The position numbers were made by a program, and so were the translations under genes. A model generated the notes under the pieces. It searched no databases, was not told where the DNA came from, and was given only the letters and a program-made list of their open reading frames with translations. Shown in pieces: positions 8,823 to 17,151 of a stretch of DNA of 64,000 nucleotides. The stretch lies in assembly GCF_965203655.1 (NCBI RefSeq), contig NZ_CBDBDD010000004.1, positions 186,001 through 250,000 on the forward strand, written 5' to 3'. Source of the stretch: Poriferisodalis sp965203655 (GTDB lineage Bacteria > Actinomycetota > Acidimicrobiia > Acidimicrobiales > Poriferisodalaceae). The stretch's first letter is position 1. Each line of letters starts with the position of its first letter.

Positions 8823-10400
8823 GTGCCAGAAACGGACCCAGGCCGGCACCATTACGACGCGGTCGTGGTCGGCGGGGGACCGGTCGGATGCATCGCCAGC
8901 CTGCACTTGGCCCGCTCCGGCATGCAGGTGGCGCTGATCGAGGAGTACGAGCACCCCTACCCGTATCCGCGAGCGGTCATGTTCGATGCCTACTCGTGCG
9001 CCATCCTCGCCGAGGTTCTGGGCGACGACTTCGGCCGCATCTCGCTGAAGCGCACTCCGCGAGCTGGCTACTACCTCGACAAGGACAACCTCGACGAGCC
9101 CTTTGCCCAGACTGCCCTCGAGGTCGGCGACACCCGCAACTGGTTCGTGCAACCCCAAGTCGAGGGCATCCTGCGCGACGTCATCAGCCAGGCCGGCAAC
9201 ATCGACACGTTCTACGGCTGGAGCGCCCGCAAGCTCTACACCGAGGGCGAGTCGCAGCTCACCATCGAGCAGCTGTCCACCAGGACGATGCGCGACCTGA
9301 GCTCGACGTACCTCCTCGGGTGCGACGGCGCCAACAGCTTCGTGCGCAAGCAGGCCGGCGGCAGCCTGACCCAGCTCGGCGACAACGTCCTGTTCCTGGT
9401 GGTCGACGCCATCGCAACGCCCGAGCATCGTGTCGGCGACGACGGCTGCGCCTACCAGATCGTCGACCAGCAGCGCCCGACCACCTACCTGCCCATGGGC
9501 GTGGAGAACTACGTGCGGTGGGAGTTCCGGATCAACCCCGGCGATGACATCCTCGAGATCCAGTCGCCCGAACGGATCCGCGAGCTGATCGCCCCATTCT
9601 CCGACCCTGACCACACCGAGCTGCTCCGCCACACGATCTACAAGTTCAACTCGCTCATCGCCGATCGGTGGCGCTTCGGCAACGTCTTCCTCTGCGGCGA
9701 CGCAGCCCACCAGACCTCGCCCTTCCTGGGGCAAGGGCTCAACATGGGCATCCGCAACACCCGCAACCTGTGCCAGAAAATCGAACTGGTGGCCACAGGA
9801 CAAGCCCCGAGTTCGCTGCTCGATCGCTACCAAGCCGAGTGCTTCGAGGACACCAAGGGCACGATCAAAGAAGCGCTCAAGATGGGCAAGCTGCTGTTCA
9901 ACACCTCGCCGCCGGCCAACGCCCTGCGGGGGACCATCAGCAGCCTGCGGCGCGGCAAGCCCATCGACATCACGGCCCAGATAGCGCCGACCGCCCGCGC
10001 CCTCGACCTGGCCGACGACGTGCCGTCGAGCCTGCGCAAGCTGCTGCCAAGAGTGCGTGTCGAGCCGGTCGACGGCGATGCGACCTTCCTCACGCTGCTG
10101 CATCCTGAACGGGCCAAGATCATCGCGGACGGACCCATCGCGGCCGGAGCGTTCGACAGCCTCGACGCTCTGCCCGCATCCATCCGACCCGACCTGTACG
10201 CCGCCGTCGACGGCCCGCAGACACAAACCATCGGCCGAGCTCTCGTGCTCCCCGAGAGTCGTCAACGCTCGGCGCTCTTCGGTGATGCGTCCTACGTCGC
10301 CATGCTCGAGAACAGCGTTCTGCTGGGACGGTTCGCCGCCGGCGACGAGCTCGCTGTGTGCGATGCCTACCGCGCAGCCTTCCAGCTCACGACGGTGTGA
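8823..10400 (+). CDS. FAD-dependent aromatic monooxygenase (PheA/TfdB or MhpA type)
   Basis: 525 aa from a GTG start. The Rossmann FAD motif VVVGGGPVGCIASLHLARSG is at residues 14-33, the DG motif appears as LGCDGANSFVRK (about residue 170), and the GD motif reads VFLCGDAAHQTSPFLGQGLN (about residue 290). The Pro-Phe-x-Gly-Gln-Gly-x-Asn stretch is typical of class A flavoprotein hydroxylases such as MhpA, which use NADPH and O2 to hydroxylate phenolic rings. The C-terminal 150 residues likely form the thioredoxin-like domain of this group. The substrate is unassigned; a divergent promoter region separates it from the CotH gene. Confidence 0.85.
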   Translation: MPETDPGRHHYDAVVVGGGPVGCIASLHLARSGMQVALIEEYEHPYPYPRAVMFDAYSCAILAEVLGDDFGRISLKRTPRAGYYLDKDNLDEPFAQTALEVGDTRNWFVQPQVEGILRDVISQAGNIDTFYGWSARKLYTEGESQLTIEQLSTRTMRDLSSTYLLGCDGANSFVRKQAGGSLTQLGDNVLFLVVDAIATPEHRVGDDGCAYQIVDQQRPTTYLPMGVENYVRWEFRINPGDDILEIQSPERIRELIAPFSDPDHTELLRHTIYKFNSLIADRWRFGNVFLCGDAAHQTSPFLGQGLNMGIRNTRNLCQKIELVATGQAPSSLLDRYQAECFEDTKGTIKEALKMGKLLFNTSPPANALRGTISSLRRGKPIDITAQIAPTARALDLADDVPSSLRKLLPRVRVEPVDGDATFLTLLHPERAKIIADGPIAAGAFDSLDALPASIRPDLYAAVDGPQTQTIGRALVLPESRQRSALFGDASYVAMLENSVLLGRFAAGDELAVCDAYRAAFQLTTV

Positions 10401-10440
10401 GCGCCGGGGCTGCACCCGCCCCAGCGTGGTCCCTTAGATA

Positions 10441-10474
10441 TTGTCATAGAAACTGGCAAAAGACTGCTAGGGTG
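10441..10474 (+). promoter_or_regulatory. candidate promoter before the MBL hydrolase operon
   Basis: A TTGTCA element is followed by an extended -10-like TGCTAGGGT. The spacing of about 21 bases is wider than ideal. The stretch is A-rich compared with its surroundings and lies in the only gap before the 10528-13314 gene run. Confidence 0.3.
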
Positions 10475-10527
10475 CCCGCCGATTCGCCAAGGTTTGGTTG
10501 GACCGGAAGGGCCGTCAGGGGAACGTC

Positions 10528-11349
10528 ATGGACATCGTGCTGACCGGGACCGGTTCCCCGCTGCCTGACGCCAACCGGGCGGGACCGTCCACGCTGGTCA
10601 AAGCTGGCGACACGCACATCCTCGTCGATGCCGGCCGCGGCGTCGTCATGCGCATGGCCGGCGGCGGCTCGCTGCCGGTCTTCCTGAGCGCCGTGCTGAT
10701 CACCCACCTCCACAGCGACCACGTGTGCGCGCTGAACGACGTGATCACCACCCACTGGATCATGTGTCAGGGCAACGCGACGCTGCAGGTGTACGGGCCG
10801 CCGGGCACGGCGCAGTTCGTCGAACGGCAGCTCGGCGCGCTCGAAGCAGACATCGGCTACCGCATTGCGCACCACGACATGCTCGTCAACGAACCGCAGG
10901 TCTCCGTGACCGAGCTCGAGCCGGGCGAGACGTTCGAGGTCAACGACGTGAGCGTCAGCACAGCGGCAACCGAGCATGCGCCTGTCCGGCCCACGCTTGG
11001 CTATCGCCTCACCCACGAAGGGGTGACCGCCGCAATCGTCGGGGACACCATCCCCTGCGATGGCGTCGACCAGCTCGCCGCCGGTGCCGATGCCTACGTG
11101 CAGACCGTCATCCGCAAGGACCTCGTCGGGCTGAGCCCCAACCCGATGGCCCAGGACATCCTCGACTACCACTCCGATGTCGTCGAAGCGGCACAGACCG
11201 CAGCCAGGGTCGGCGTCAAGCGGCTGGTGCTGACCCACATGGTTCCCGCGCCTACCCCCGAGCAGTACCCCGAATGGGTCGAGCTGGCAGCAGCACACTT
11301 CGACGGCGAGGTTGTCATCGGCGACGACCTCACGACCGTCGTACTCTGA
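10528..11349 (+). CDS. MBL-fold metallo-hydrolase (RNase Z/arylsulfatase-like)
   Basis: 273 aa from the ATG at 10528, preceded by AGGGGA; an upstream TTG is not needed. The metal-binding signature THLHSDH is at about residue 63. A later His in TEHAP, the Asp in IVGDT and a C-terminal His in LTHMVP complete a two-metal site of the RNase-Z-like beta-lactamase fold. The N-terminus LTGTGSPLPDANRAGPSTLV is shared with RNase Z and with small-molecule esterase/arylsulfatase relatives. Its position ahead of a dehalogenase suggests a catabolic hydrolase rather than tRNA processing, but this is inference. Confidence 0.82.
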   Translation: MDIVLTGTGSPLPDANRAGPSTLVKAGDTHILVDAGRGVVMRMAGGGSLPVFLSAVLITHLHSDHVCALNDVITTHWIMCQGNATLQVYGPPGTAQFVERQLGALEADIGYRIAHHDMLVNEPQVSVTELEPGETFEVNDVSVSTAATEHAPVRPTLGYRLTHEGVTAAIVGDTIPCDGVDQLAAGADAYVQTVIRKDLVGLSPNPMAQDILDYHSDVVEAAQTAARVGVKRLVLTHMVPAPTPEQYPEWVELAAAHFDGEVVIGDDLTTVVL

Positions 11350-11404
11350 GCCGCTCGCAGATGGCTCTCTTGTGCCCGCCGAATCGCCCGCGACTGGAGC
11401 GCCG

Positions 11405-11944
11405 ATGACCCTGACCGCAGATTCGATTCCCGTCGCGTACACACCGGCGGGCGGCTGGACGCAGTGGCCGTCGCCGGTACTGGCTGGCTGCACCCAGCCG
11501 CCCTGCGACGGCGCGCCCGACATGCGGGGCTTCTGGCAGATCGTCGAGGTGACTCAAGACGGCGTGGCGCAGCCTGGCCATCCCGCGCTGGGCCGCATGC
11601 AGCGCATCGAGCAGGCCGACGACCGGGTGGTGGTGACCGGGGCGGGCATCATTCACGACATGCGCTGCGACGGGACGCTGGAGAACGGCGTGCATGACGT
11701 CGCCGAATTCGACAAGACGGTCGAGATCCACGTCATCGCCAGCTTCGAGGACGGCGTGCACGTGCTGCGCCCGCACGGTCTCGATGTGGGCACCGGCCCG
11801 ATCGAGGTTCGCCGCTGGCGCGACGGCGAGCACTTGATGTGGGACTACATCGGATTCACGGCCCGCCTGCGCCGGCTCGCACCACCCGACGCCGACCCAG
11901 AACTCGTCTTCGCCAGTATCGAATCACAGGAGCAAGCACCATGA
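11405..11944 (+). CDS. uncharacterised protein, possible beta-barrel ligand-binding fold
   Basis: 179 aa from the ATG at 11405; the open frame extends 31 codons further, overlapping the end of the MBL gene, but without a good start. I do not recognise a named family with certainty. Alternating polar/hydrophobic strands with many Gly and His residues (Met-Arg-Gly-Phe-Trp-Gln-Ile-Val, Ile-His-Asp-Met-Arg-Cys-Asp-Gly) resemble small lipocalin-like or SnoaL-adjacent proteins of Acidimicrobiia. Its stop overlaps the next start (ATGA), so it is translationally coupled to the dehalogenase and probably serves the same pathway. Confidence 0.6.
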   Translation: MTLTADSIPVAYTPAGGWTQWPSPVLAGCTQPPCDGAPDMRGFWQIVEVTQDGVAQPGHPALGRMQRIEQADDRVVVTGAGIIHDMRCDGTLENGVHDVAEFDKTVEIHVIASFEDGVHVLRPHGLDVGTGPIEVRRWRDGEHLMWDYIGFTARLRRLAPPDADPELVFASIESQEQAP

Positions 11945-12849
11945 AGACCCTTCGCACACCCGACGAACGCTTTGCCGATCTGGCCGGGTACGACTTCGAG
12001 CCGCACTATGTCGAGATTCCCGACGGCGAGGGAGGCACGTTGCGAGTGCACTATCTCGACGAGGGACCATCAGACGCTGACCCGGTGCTGCTGCTGCACG
12101 GCGAGCCATCGTGGGCCTACCTGTACCGCCACATGATCCGGCCCATCGCCGAGGCTGGCAACCGGGTGATCGTGCCCGACCAAGTGGGGTTCGGGCGCAG
12201 CGACAAGCCCACCGAGCAGTCCGACTACAGCTACGCCCGCCACGTGGCGTGGATGTCGAGCCTGGTCTTCGACGTGCTCGACCTGCGCAACGTCACCTTC
12301 TTCGGCCAAGACTGGGGCGGACTGATCGGCCTGCGGCTCGTGACCGCTCAGCCCGACCGGTTCGCCCGGGTGGCAGTCGCCAACACCGGCCTGCCTACTG
12401 GCGATCGTTCGCCCAGCGACGCCTTCATGAACTGGCAGACGTTCGCCCGGGAGTCGCCGGTCTTCCCGATCGGCGACATCGTGAACGGCGGCAGCCTCAC
12501 CGACTTCGCGCCTGAGGTCATCGCCGCCTACGACGCACCGTTCCCCGACGATTCCTACAAGGCCGGAGCCCGTGCCTGGCCATCGCACGTCTGCACCTCG
12601 CCTGACGATCCCGAGGCGCAGCCGAACCGCGAGGCTTGGGAGGTGCTGCAGCAGTTCGACAAGCCGTTCCTGTGCTGCTTCAGCGACCAGGACCCGGTGA
12701 CCGCTGGTGCAGACAAGCCGTTCCGCACTCTCGTGCCTGGCGCGCAGGGCCAGGCTCATGTCACCATCGAGGGCGCATCGCACTTCCTGCAGGAAGACAA
12801 GGGGCCAGAGCTGGCGCAGGTGCTGGTCGACTTCATCGCTGCCAACTGA
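11941..12849 (+). CDS. haloalkane dehalogenase
   Basis: 302 aa from an ATG that overlaps the preceding stop. Family features in order: HGEPSWAYLYR with the oxyanion-hole Glu-Pro, DQVGFGRSDKP, the nucleophile elbow FFGQDWGGLIGL (Asp nucleophile followed by the halide-stabilising Trp), the acid in CFSDQDPV, and the catalytic His in GASHFLQED. The HGEP, QDWGG and SDxDP trio is typical of haloalkane dehalogenase subfamily I (DhlA/DhmA-like), which hydrolyses haloalkanes to alcohols. The native substrate is unknown. Related annotation pitfalls are epoxide hydrolases and haloacetate dehalogenases, but the Trp after Asp favours this call. Confidence 0.88.
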   Translation: MKTLRTPDERFADLAGYDFEPHYVEIPDGEGGTLRVHYLDEGPSDADPVLLLHGEPSWAYLYRHMIRPIAEAGNRVIVPDQVGFGRSDKPTEQSDYSYARHVAWMSSLVFDVLDLRNVTFFGQDWGGLIGLRLVTAQPDRFARVAVANTGLPTGDRSPSDAFMNWQTFARESPVFPIGDIVNGGSLTDFAPEVIAAYDAPFPDDSYKAGARAWPSHVCTSPDDPEAQPNREAWEVLQQFDKPFLCCFSDQDPVTAGADKPFRTLVPGAQGQAHVTIEGASHFLQEDKGPELAQVLVDFIAAN

Positions 12850-12897
12850 GCGAACGCGAGAACGCATCCGACCGACCAACCGACAGAGGGAACCACG

Positions 12898-13314
12898 ATG
12901 GACGTCACGAACGAGGTCATGCCGACCAGCGCCGAACGCATCAATGAGATGCTCGAACCCGGTCCCGACGGCCCGATCTACATGGTCAACCTGCTCAAGT
13001 TCAAGGAGCACGCCGAGTACGAGGACGGGCGAGAGACGGATCTCACGGGCCGGCAGGCGTACGGGATCTACGGGCGCGGCGTCAGCGAGCTGCTGCCGGA
13101 ATACGGCGGCAAGATCATCTTCGTCGGCGATGTGACGTTTCTCATGCTCGGGCAAGTGGAAGAGCTCTGGGACGAGGTCGCCATTGCGCAGTACCCCAAT
13201 CGCGGTGCGCTCGTGGCGATGTCGTCGTCGGAAGACTGGCAGGCACTCGCCGTGCACCGCACCGCCGGCCTCGCCGGCCAGCTCAACATCGAGACCATCG
13301 CCCCCAGCCGTTAG
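12898..13314 (+). CDS. DUF1330 family protein
   Basis: 138 aa. An alpha/beta (dimeric ferredoxin-like) protein with the family pattern YMVNLLKFKEHAEY early on, an Tyr-Gly-Ile-Tyr-Gly-Arg-Gly segment, Ile-Phe-Val-Gly-Asp, and Pro-Asn-Arg-Gly-Ala-Leu-Val-Ala-Met near the end. The ATG is preceded by GAGGGAAC. It follows the dehalogenase by 48 bases in the same direction. Function is unknown; ABM/EthD-like folds often act on small hydrophobic substrates. Confidence 0.8.
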   Translation: MDVTNEVMPTSAERINEMLEPGPDGPIYMVNLLKFKEHAEYEDGRETDLTGRQAYGIYGRGVSELLPEYGGKIIFVGDVTFLMLGQVEELWDEVAIAQYPNRGALVAMSSSEDWQALAVHRTAGLAGQLNIETIAPSR

Positions 13315-13376
13315 CCAGGTTCCCGCCACGGCTGCATCGTCAGCAGTCAGCCGTTGGGCACCGCTACGGTCGCCGC

Positions 13377-14825
13377 ATGATCGCGGGGTACTGCTGGCCG
13401 CAGAGCGGGGTGGCGGGGGACACCATCGACTTGATGGTCAGCGCCTCGGGCGGATCCTGCCGGGTGGAGGTGCTGCGCATCGGTGCTGCCGAGCAGCTTG
13501 TCGAGACTTGGGACCTGGCGGTCAGCGAGCAGCCGGTGCCCGACGACTGCGCCACCGAGGGCTGCGGCTGGACCCCCTCGCTCTCGCTCGGCATCGACTC
13601 GGCGTGGCCGCCCGGTTTCTATCTCGTGCGCCTGCATGGCACCGACGGCGAGGTCGCTGAGGCGTTCTTCGTGGTGCGAGCTGCCGAGCCCACCGAGACG
13701 CTGCTGGTGCTGTCCACCTCGACATGGGCTGCCTACAACGACTGGGGCGGGCCCAGCTTCTACACCGGCGGCCACGAGTCGTCGCAGCACCGGCCGCTGC
13801 CACGGGGATTCCTGGACAAGCCCGACCCGCACCGCTACCGCGTCGCCCGCTTCGGCCAGCTGCCACGGGCAGAGGTCGACGAGTACTTCGACAACTACTC
13901 GTACTGGTCGGCCGCGGCGGGCTGGGCGAACTGGGAGCGGCTGTTCGTCGCCTGGGCCGAACGCAACGGGGTGAGCCTCGACTACGCCACCAGTCTCGAT
14001 TTGCACTCCCGGCCCGATCTGCTCGACGGGCGCCGGCTGTACATCAGCGTCGGCCATGACGAGTACTGGTCGGCCGAGATGCGCAACCACGTCGAGGGCT
14101 GGGTCGACGGCGGTGGCGCGGCTGCGTTCTTCTCGGGCAACACGTCGTTCTGGCAGGTGCGATTCGGCGGCGACGACCGTGTGATCGGCTACAAACTGGA
14201 CTTCGACCTCGACCCGGTGATGGGAACCGAGGCGCAGCACACCGTGTCCACCATGTGGAGCGACCCGCTCACCGGCCGGCCCGAGAACGAGATGACCGGC
14301 GTCTCGTTCACCCGCGGTGGCTACGCCCACTGCCGCCGTGCCCCGAAGGGATCCGGCGGGTACACGATCTGGCGGCCGGGCCACTGGGCGTTCGGCGGCT
14401 TACGGCTGATCACGGGCGACGTGGTGGGCGGCGAGCCGGTCGTGGTGGGCTACGAGTGCGACGGCTGCGAACTCGAGCTGGTGGACGGGCTGCCGGTGGC
14501 CAAGCCCACCGGCGGCACGCCGCCCAACTTCGAAGTGCTCGGCACAGCGCCGGCACACCTGTGGGAGACCGCCGAAGCGCCGCCGGGAATGCCCGACAGC
14601 TACATCGGCGAGCTCAACTGGGTGACTGAGCGCCTCGGGGGCGGTGACACGCCCGAGAATCGGGAGCGCTTCGCGCACGGCGCGGCAGTGATGGGCTGGT
14701 TCGAACGGGGCAGCGGCGAGGTGTTCACCACCGGCTGCACCGACTGGGCCTACGGCCTCGAACACGACGACGTGTCGGCGGTGACCCGCAACGTCATCGG
14801 CCGTTACGTCGATCTGCGAATCTAG
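13377..14825 (+). CDS. N,N-dimethylformamidase beta-subunit-like protein
   Basis: 482 aa. The protein begins with an immunoglobulin-like segment (GYCWPQSGVAGDTIDLMVS) and continues with the characteristic DMF-ase large-subunit core: STSTWAAYNDWGGPSFY, then LDYATSLDLHSRPDLLDG, YISVGHDEYWSAEMR and FFSGNTSFWQVRF. In characterised DMFase the large subunit binds mononuclear iron through two Tyr and a Glu; the conserved Tyr-rich GHDEYWS block is retained. No small alpha subunit gene is nearby, so this may be a single-subunit relative hydrolysing another amide. It is downstream of the dehalogenase run. Confidence 0.82.
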   Translation: MIAGYCWPQSGVAGDTIDLMVSASGGSCRVEVLRIGAAEQLVETWDLAVSEQPVPDDCATEGCGWTPSLSLGIDSAWPPGFYLVRLHGTDGEVAEAFFVVRAAEPTETLLVLSTSTWAAYNDWGGPSFYTGGHESSQHRPLPRGFLDKPDPHRYRVARFGQLPRAEVDEYFDNYSYWSAAAGWANWERLFVAWAERNGVSLDYATSLDLHSRPDLLDGRRLYISVGHDEYWSAEMRNHVEGWVDGGGAAAFFSGNTSFWQVRFGGDDRVIGYKLDFDLDPVMGTEAQHTVSTMWSDPLTGRPENEMTGVSFTRGGYAHCRRAPKGSGGYTIWRPGHWAFGGLRLITGDVVGGEPVVVGYECDGCELELVDGLPVAKPTGGTPPNFEVLGTAPAHLWETAEAPPGMPDSYIGELNWVTERLGGGDTPENRERFAHGAAVMGWFERGSGEVFTTGCTDWAYGLEHDDVSAVTRNVIGRYVDLRI

Positions 14826-14830
14826 GCCGC

Positions 14831-16219
14831 ATGACCGACACTGACCAGACGCAGCAGACCAACACGTACAGCGAGGGCAACTTTGCCCGGGTGCCCACCG
14901 AGGTCACGGCGTTCGATCTCGAGGTGATCGGGGAGATCCCCGCAGCGCTGGAGGGCCGCTACCTGCGCAACGGCCCGAATCCGATCGTGCCCACCGATCC
15001 GGCCACGAGCCACTGGTTTGTCGGCACCGGCATGGTGCACGGCGTGCGACTGCGAGGCGGCCGTGCCGAGTGGTATCGCAACCGCTGGGTGCGCGGCCAC
15101 GACGTCGTCGAGGCACTCGGGGAGCCTGCGGTGCCGGGACCGAGCCGGGGCCTCGACTTCTCGCCGAACACGAGCGTCTGGGGACTCGGGGGCACCACCT
15201 GGGCCTTCGTCGAAGCCGGCGCGCTGCCGGTCGAGCTCGGCTACGAGCTGGACACCGTCTGCCGCAACGATTTCTTCGGCACGCTGCAGACCGGCTTCAC
15301 GGCGCATCCCAAGATCGATCCCGCCACCGGCGAGATGCACGCCATCTGCTACGCATGGCAGGACCTGTTCGACCACGTCGAGCACGTCGTGATCGGCACC
15401 GACGGCCGGGTGCGCACGACGGTCGATGTGCCGCTGCCGGGCATGTCGATGATCCACGACATGTCGCTCACCGAGAACTTCGCCGTCATCTACGACCTGC
15501 CCGTCACGGTCGACCTGGATCTCGCTCTCAGCGGTGAGGCGTCGTTCCCGTTCCGCTGGGACCCCGACTACGGCGCCCGTGTCGGCCTGCTGCCCCGCGA
15601 GGGCACCGCCGACGAGATCATCTGGTGCGATGTCGGGCTCTGCTACGTGTTCCACCCGCTGAATGCCTACGAAGACGGCGACGGGCAGGTGGTGATCGAC
15701 CTGTGCCGTTACGACAAGATGTTCGACCGCGACAAGCTGGGGCCGGCGGGTGATGCGAAGCCCACGCTCGATCGCTGGACGGTCGACCCCGGCAGCCGCA
15801 CCGTCAGCGAGGAGCGCGTCGACGAACGCTTCCACGAGTTCCCCCAGGTGCGGGCCGACCGGACAGGACGTCGGCATCGCTACGGCTACACCGTCGGCAT
15901 CGGCGAGGGACTCATCCCGGGCGCCAACTACAAGATCGACTACGGCACCGGCGTCGCCGCATTCCACGACCACGGCCCCGGGCGGGGGAGCGGTGAAGCC
16001 GTGTTCGTGCCCGATCCTGACGGCGGCGCCGAGGACGACGGCTGGCTGATGTCCTACATCTACGACGAGAACACCGACAACAGCGAGCTGGTGATCCTCG
16101 ACGCCCGCGACCTCAGCCGCTCACCGGTAGCTCGGGTGCCGCTGCCTCAACGCGTGCCGTACGGATTCCACGGCAACTGGGTGCCCGACGACGCCGTGCC
16201 GCCCTCGCCGGCGGGCTGA
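14831..16219 (+). CDS. carotenoid oxygenase (RPE65 family)
   Basis: 462 aa, the usual size. Non-haem iron-dependent cleavage oxygenase with a seven-bladed propeller. The four iron His candidates are in TAHPKID, MIHDMSLTENFAV, the FHPLNAYEDG block and the C-terminal YGFHGNWVP. The start FEGRYLRNGPNP-like segment (here ALEGRYLRNGPNPI) is diagnostic. It would cleave a carotenoid, stilbene or lignin-derived double bond. The start is five bases after the stop of the dimethylformamidase-like gene, so the two probably share a transcript. Confidence 0.9.
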   Translation: MTDTDQTQQTNTYSEGNFARVPTEVTAFDLEVIGEIPAALEGRYLRNGPNPIVPTDPATSHWFVGTGMVHGVRLRGGRAEWYRNRWVRGHDVVEALGEPAVPGPSRGLDFSPNTSVWGLGGTTWAFVEAGALPVELGYELDTVCRNDFFGTLQTGFTAHPKIDPATGEMHAICYAWQDLFDHVEHVVIGTDGRVRTTVDVPLPGMSMIHDMSLTENFAVIYDLPVTVDLDLALSGEASFPFRWDPDYGARVGLLPREGTADEIIWCDVGLCYVFHPLNAYEDGDGQVVIDLCRYDKMFDRDKLGPAGDAKPTLDRWTVDPGSRTVSEERVDERFHEFPQVRADRTGRRHRYGYTVGIGEGLIPGANYKIDYGTGVAAFHDHGPGRGSGEAVFVPDPDGGAEDDGWLMSYIYDENTDNSELVILDARDLSRSPVARVPLPQRVPYGFHGNWVPDDAVPPSPAG

Positions 16220-16260
16220 GGCGCTGCACGGGCGCTGGCCAGACGCTGCCCAGCGGCGGC

Positions 16261-17040
16261 TCAGAAGACCCCGCCGTAGCTGCCGCCGTCGAGCTGGAGG
16301 CTCTGGCCGCTGATATAGCCGGCCTGCGCCGAGCACATGAACGCGAACGCGTCGCCGAACTCCTCGGGCCGGCCCAGCCGCCCGGCGTTGATCGATTTCT
16401 CCTGCTCGGCCCGGGCCTCCTCGTAGGAGATGCCCCGGCGTTCCATCTGGATGTTGGCCATGTAGAGCTGGCGCTCGGTGTCGAAGCGCTCGGGCAGGAG
16501 CTGGTTGATCGTCACGTTGTCCTTGGCGACTTCCTTGGACAGTGCTTTGAGCACCGCAGTCAGTCCCAGCCGGGGGCCCGCTGACAGGCTGAGCGCCGGA
16601 TTCGGGGCCTTGACCATCGCCGATGTGATCGTGACGATTCGCCCGAAACCGCGCTCGGCCATGCCCACCACGACTCGCTGGACGAACAGCAGCGGCGAGA
16701 TGAGGAGTCGTTGCGCCGCGTCCTGCCACTGCTCTGGTTCGATGTCGCCGAAGCGGCTGAAGGGGGGACCTCCGCCGTTGAGCAGCACGATGTCGGGCTC
16801 GGGACACGCCGCCAGCAGCTCGTCCTGCACGTCGGTCTCGGTGGCGTCGCCCACGACGGCAGAGGTGCTCACTCCGTAGGTCGAGCCGATGTCTCGGGCG
16901 GTTTCATGCACGTCGTCCGCCGTGCGACCGTTGATCACCACGTTGGCGCCTTCGCGGGCCACGCTGTGGGCGCATGCCCGGCCCAGTCCTCGACTGGATG
17001 CCATCAGGATCGCTGAGCGACCGGCCAGACCGAGATCCAT
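16261..17040 (-). CDS. SDR-family protein lacking the canonical Tyr-x-x-x-Lys
   Basis: 259 aa from the ATG at 17040, preceded by AAAGGTG; the frame extends 17 codons upstream without support. Rossmann nucleotide-binding residues are SSRGLGRACAHSVAREG, and the Asn-Gly-Gly/Ala region reads LLNGGGPPFS. Where most short-chain dehydrogenases have Tyr-x-x-x-Lys, this reads PALSLSAGPRLGLTAVLKALSKE. A known SDR subgroup has a Ser/Asn-rich replacement here. Reductase activity is therefore doubtful or uses other residues. It is convergent with the carotenoid oxygenase and divergent from the VOC gene. Confidence 0.82.
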   Translation of the reverse strand: MDLGLAGRSAILMASSRGLGRACAHSVAREGANVVINGRTADDVHETARDIGSTYGVSTSAVVGDATETDVQDELLAACPEPDIVLLNGGGPPFSRFGDIEPEQWQDAAQRLLISPLLFVQRVVVGMAERGFGRIVTITSAMVKAPNPALSLSAGPRLGLTAVLKALSKEVAKDNVTINQLLPERFDTERQLYMANIQMERRGISYEEARAEQEKSINAGRLGRPEEFGDAFAFMCSAQAGYISGQSLQLDGGSYGGVF

Positions 17041-17151
17041 CGAGAGCACCTTTCTGCGCCGTGCGGCCTGCGCCGCGTCACGACCGCTCACGATCGCATC
17101 AGATGAGATCTGGCCGCTGAGTTACCGTACTTGCGCCGACGAGGAGGCGAC

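Noticed and set aside
8718..10415. A 565-residue minus-strand open frame
   Set aside because: Antisense to the FAD monooxygenase, which carries all three flavin motifs.
10528..11349. Calling the MBL protein RNase Z
   Set aside because: Although the N-terminus is similar, its position in a catabolic operon with a dehalogenase and the lack of a clear exosite make tRNA processing doubtful.
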